NCBI GenBank assembly: GCA_037976565.1
Contig: CP137669.1
Coordinates: 41,132,912 to 41,196,911 of the forward strand
Direction: 5' to 3'
Length of the DNA: 64,000 nucleotides
Source: Mesocentrotus franciscanus
Taxonomy: Eukaryota > Echinodermata > Echinoidea > Camarodonta > Strongylocentrotidae
A program made the translations under genes and the position numbers. Every line of letters begins with the position of its first letter. Position 1 is the first letter of the stretch. Below, one piece after another: positions 62,118-64,000 of the stretch. The notes under the pieces are model-generated. The model made no database searches. It saw nothing but the letters and a program-made list of their open reading frames with translations, and had not been told where the DNA came from.

Positions 62118-62240
62118 TTTGAGGTGTGGTCAAAGGGACATAGTTACCAGAAGACTGTGGACCACACATAATGGGTTCTAATCCCTGCCATGGCACAAAT
62201 GACCTGTGGCAAGATATTAATTTGCTCTTGCCAGTCTTAA
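62118..62240 (+). repeat. tRNA-related SINE copy
   Basis: GGGTTCTAATCCC resembles a B box. The flanking GAGGTGTGGTC and GGCAAGATATTAAT match the SINE at 11990. Confidence 0.58.
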
Positions 62241-62344
62241 CACAGATGAAGTACACAGGGACCCAGTGGGAAAATATAGGCCTACCTTTGATGCTTGAGC
62301 ACTATATCATGGAAACTTGGTTCATGCCAGGCCTTCAGAGCTTT

Positions 62345-62510
62345 GAGCTGAACCATTACCAGTGTCTCTCTGTATCTCTCTATGCAGTCATAATGCCACC
62401 TATACCAGAGGCTGCCCGGATAGGGGAGCCAGTCCAGATCATCACCACAACTAATGATCGTTCCTCTGAACTGATCCATTGCTAATGTCTTTCTGTATCT
62501 CTCTATGCAG
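62345..62510 (+). repeat. 123-bp tandem duplication covering the atlastin exon acceptor
   Basis: A copy of the polypyrimidine tract, the acceptor CTCTATGCAG (ending 62387) and the first about 95 nt of the exon lies exactly 123 bp upstream of the real exon. The copy reads the same start (MPPIPEAA, then [11 protein letters not shown]) but reaches TAA at 62483-62485. It is a partial pseudo-exon. Confidence 0.82.
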
Positions 62511-62734
62511 TCATAATGCCACCCATACCAGAGGCTGCCCAGATAGGGGAGCCAGTCCAGATCATCACCACAACTGATGAGCATTCGTTTGAGTTAAACC
62601 ATGAAGCCTTAGATGAACTGCTTCTCAATGAGGATGTAAGAGACAAGAAGGTGTGTATCGTCTCAGTGGCAGGAGCTTTTAGGAAAGGGAAGTCGTTCCT
62701 TCTCGACTTCATGCTCAGATACCTTAACATGCAA
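62511..62734 (+). CDS. ATL: atlastin exon: N-terminus and P-loop
   Basis: The acceptor is CTATGCAG and the donor CAA|GTAAGT. It carries G1 (GAFRKGKS). The Arg before KGKS is the atlastin-type catalytic arginine position. Its 5' part is duplicated just upstream. Confidence 0.92.
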
Positions 62735-63945
62735 GTAAGTCAATTGCCCATAAATACCTGAACAAGTCGTACTATTCTCATTCTGGGTTTATAGTTAAAC
62801 AGTATGATGACAAACTTTAAATGCATTCAGAATTTCAGATTCAAGGTAGTTGTGAATGATAATTTCAGACTTAATGTTTTAATCCAGGCACATGTATAAT
62901 GCATGCCCTTTAATTTCTTGTGTTCACGATGGATAAGACATAAAACCTAGTCTGAAATCATAATTTTTGTGGAAACATGTCGTTAGTATTTTGTCAGTTT
63001 TTGTTGATTGCTCATATTCATAGGAACTTGATAATCCTCTATTGTCTATTATTATAAATTTGATATTTTATACATGTCTACTTGTGAATTGTCACTACCT
63101 TGCACTACCTTTGTGGAATCTACATAGGATTTGAAGAGTGTACATAGTTTCATGTCCCATTCATGTATTGTGTTGTCTAACAGGGATCAAGTGATTGGCT
63201 TGGACCAGGAGACCAACCGTTAGCAGGGTTCTCCTGGAGGGGAGGTTCTGAGAGGGAAACCACAGGGATCTGGGCTTGGAGCAAAGTATTCCTATGTCCT
63301 GGACCTAATGATGAAGAGGTAAGACGGGGCCATCTTTTGTTTTCATACAATGCATGCCTGGCAGGCAGACCCACCATATTTGAGCTCCAGATTTGATACC
63401 ATATATTGATATTCCTTGTTGATTTGTTCAATCACCATTGTGACTGACTTTGAATAAGATTTCGTAATTGGATAATTATTTGGTAAAATCTCATTGAAGA
63501 ATTGTATTGAGTAAATTCTATTCTTGCTGTCCGAAGACTGAATTCCCAAGGTTACAGTATGATGTGAGAAAAACAATAACTACAATAATTAAAGAGCGTT
63601 TATCAATAATTTTTTTTTAAATAGGATCATAAAGAATTTTGATGTAACCGTAGTACTAAAGCCTTACTGTTAAAACCAATTTTCACTTTTTCCTTGTTTC
63701 TCACAGCTTAGGGCTCTGACTTAATTAAGAAGAACTAAACAAATTTATGCAACTATTACTTTTTGTAACAAAAGTTAAATTTTTATGTATGTATGTTGTG
63801 TATATTTGAAAGTGAAAGTTGAACTTGTTATTCTTTGTAGGTTGCAGTGATCTTAATGGATACTCAGGGAGCCTTTGATTCTGAGTCAACAGTCAGAGAT
63901 TGTGCTACGGTGTTTGCTCTAAGTACCATGACTAGCTCAGTTCAG
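62511..63945 (+). CDS. ATL: atlastin-family GTPase, three exons, partial at both ends
   Basis: Exons are 62511-62734, 63184-63318 and 63841-63945, all joined in phase 0. Exon 1 has [19 protein letters not shown], then the atlastin G1 segment [17 protein letters not shown] with P-loop GAFRKGKS at 62672-62695. Exon 2 reads [20 protein letters not shown], including the atlastin switch-1 region. Exon 3 reads [17 protein letters not shown] with the G3 motif DTQG at 63859-63870, then [12 protein letters not shown]. Atlastins are dynamin-superfamily membrane GTPases that fuse ER tubules. The ATG at 62516 is near the usual N-terminus, but the exon has an acceptor at 62510, so upstream exons are likely. 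The GTPase remainder, the middle helices and the membrane hairpin lie to the right of the window. Confidence 0.93.
63184..63318 (+). CDS. ATL: atlastin exon: switch 1 region
   Basis: The acceptor is TCTAACAG and the donor GAG|GTAAGA. It reads [20 protein letters not shown], then [15 protein letters not shown], strongly matching atlastin. The reading is in phase with both neighbours. Confidence 0.92.
63841..63945 (+). CDS. ATL: atlastin exon: G3 / switch 2
   Basis: The acceptor is CTTTGTAG and the donor CAG|GTGAGT. DTQG is the Walker-B-like G3 motif. [14 protein letters not shown] continues the atlastin match. Confidence 0.92.
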
Positions 63946-63969
63946 GTGAGTTGGTTGGCTGCCGTATAA

Positions 63970-64000
63970 CTCGTTTGGAAATGACACAGCAAATCTGTGG
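63970..64000. repeat. MITE family A, partial copy at window edge
   Basis: ACTCGTTTGGAAATGACACA resembles the left terminus of family A (19583, 23666). It is cut by the end of the window. Confidence 0.45.

Noticed and set aside
62171..62485. 104-codon ORF upstream of the atlastin exon as a real first exon
   Set aside because: It runs from a SINE into the tandemly duplicated acceptor and ends at the decoy stop. Its upstream part shows no atlastin similarity.
1..64000. CRISPR arrays, bacterial operons, rRNA genes
   Set aside because: None seen. Spliced genes and intron-rich structure show animal nuclear DNA. The tandem repeats lack CRISPR-type regular unique spacers.

Overview
This is animal nuclear DNA and most likely comes from a sea urchin or a close echinoderm relative. 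The genes are split into many short exons with GT/AG junctions, the introns are AT-rich, TACATGTA-type simple repeats are frequent, and introns and spacers are full of small non-autonomous transposons. The species call is inference; no phylogenetic marker was compared.

Two protein genes are visible, both on the + strand. (1) Positions 328-46491 hold the 3' two-thirds of a usherin (USH2A) gene. I trace 42 coding exons totalling about 10.8 kb, or about 3,600 residues. They encode the end of laminin-G domain 1, all of laminin-G domain 2, about 30 fibronectin type III (FN3) domains, a Cys-Cys-rich module placed inside one FN3 domain, one transmembrane helix and a cytoplasmic tail. The tail ends in the PDZ-binding tetrapeptide DTHL, as human usherin does. 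The 5' part (laminin N-terminal and EGF-like region) lies to the left of the window. (2) Positions 62511-63945 hold three exons of an atlastin-type dynamin-family GTPase with the P-loop and the DTQG switch motif. The gene continues past the right edge.

Usherin would act as a very long extracellular adhesion and linker protein at ciliary or sensory membranes, with a tail that binds PDZ scaffolds. Atlastin is a membrane GTPase that fuses ER tubules. The two genes are neighbours on one strand, but nothing ties their functions together.

Exon structure: up to 36 kb most FN3 domains are split over two exons with phase-1 borders. Exon 34 (37224-40385) is then a single 3.16 kb exon holding 11 FN3 domains. 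Two apparent one-base frameshifts (about 411-447 and 38633-38639) and one ambiguous splice junction (14897/14901) interrupt an otherwise intact gene. Assembly errors or polymorphism explain this better than decay.

Repeats: a 3.0 kb Helitron with textbook termini (31152-34174); two nearly identical Helentron/HINE-like elements with about 143-bp tandem units (13650-14457, 26918-27897); a 1.35 kb palindromic array (8735-10089); a 2.06 kb terminal-inverted-repeat element (3026-5089); a dispersed 200-bp MITE family with at least six copies; several other MITEs; a tRNA-related SINE family; and a reverse-transcriptase relic on the minus strand (about 36430-36860). The 46.5-62.1 kb spacer holds the usherin 3'UTR region, mobile elements and a cluster of perfect hairpins. 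I see no convincing further gene there.
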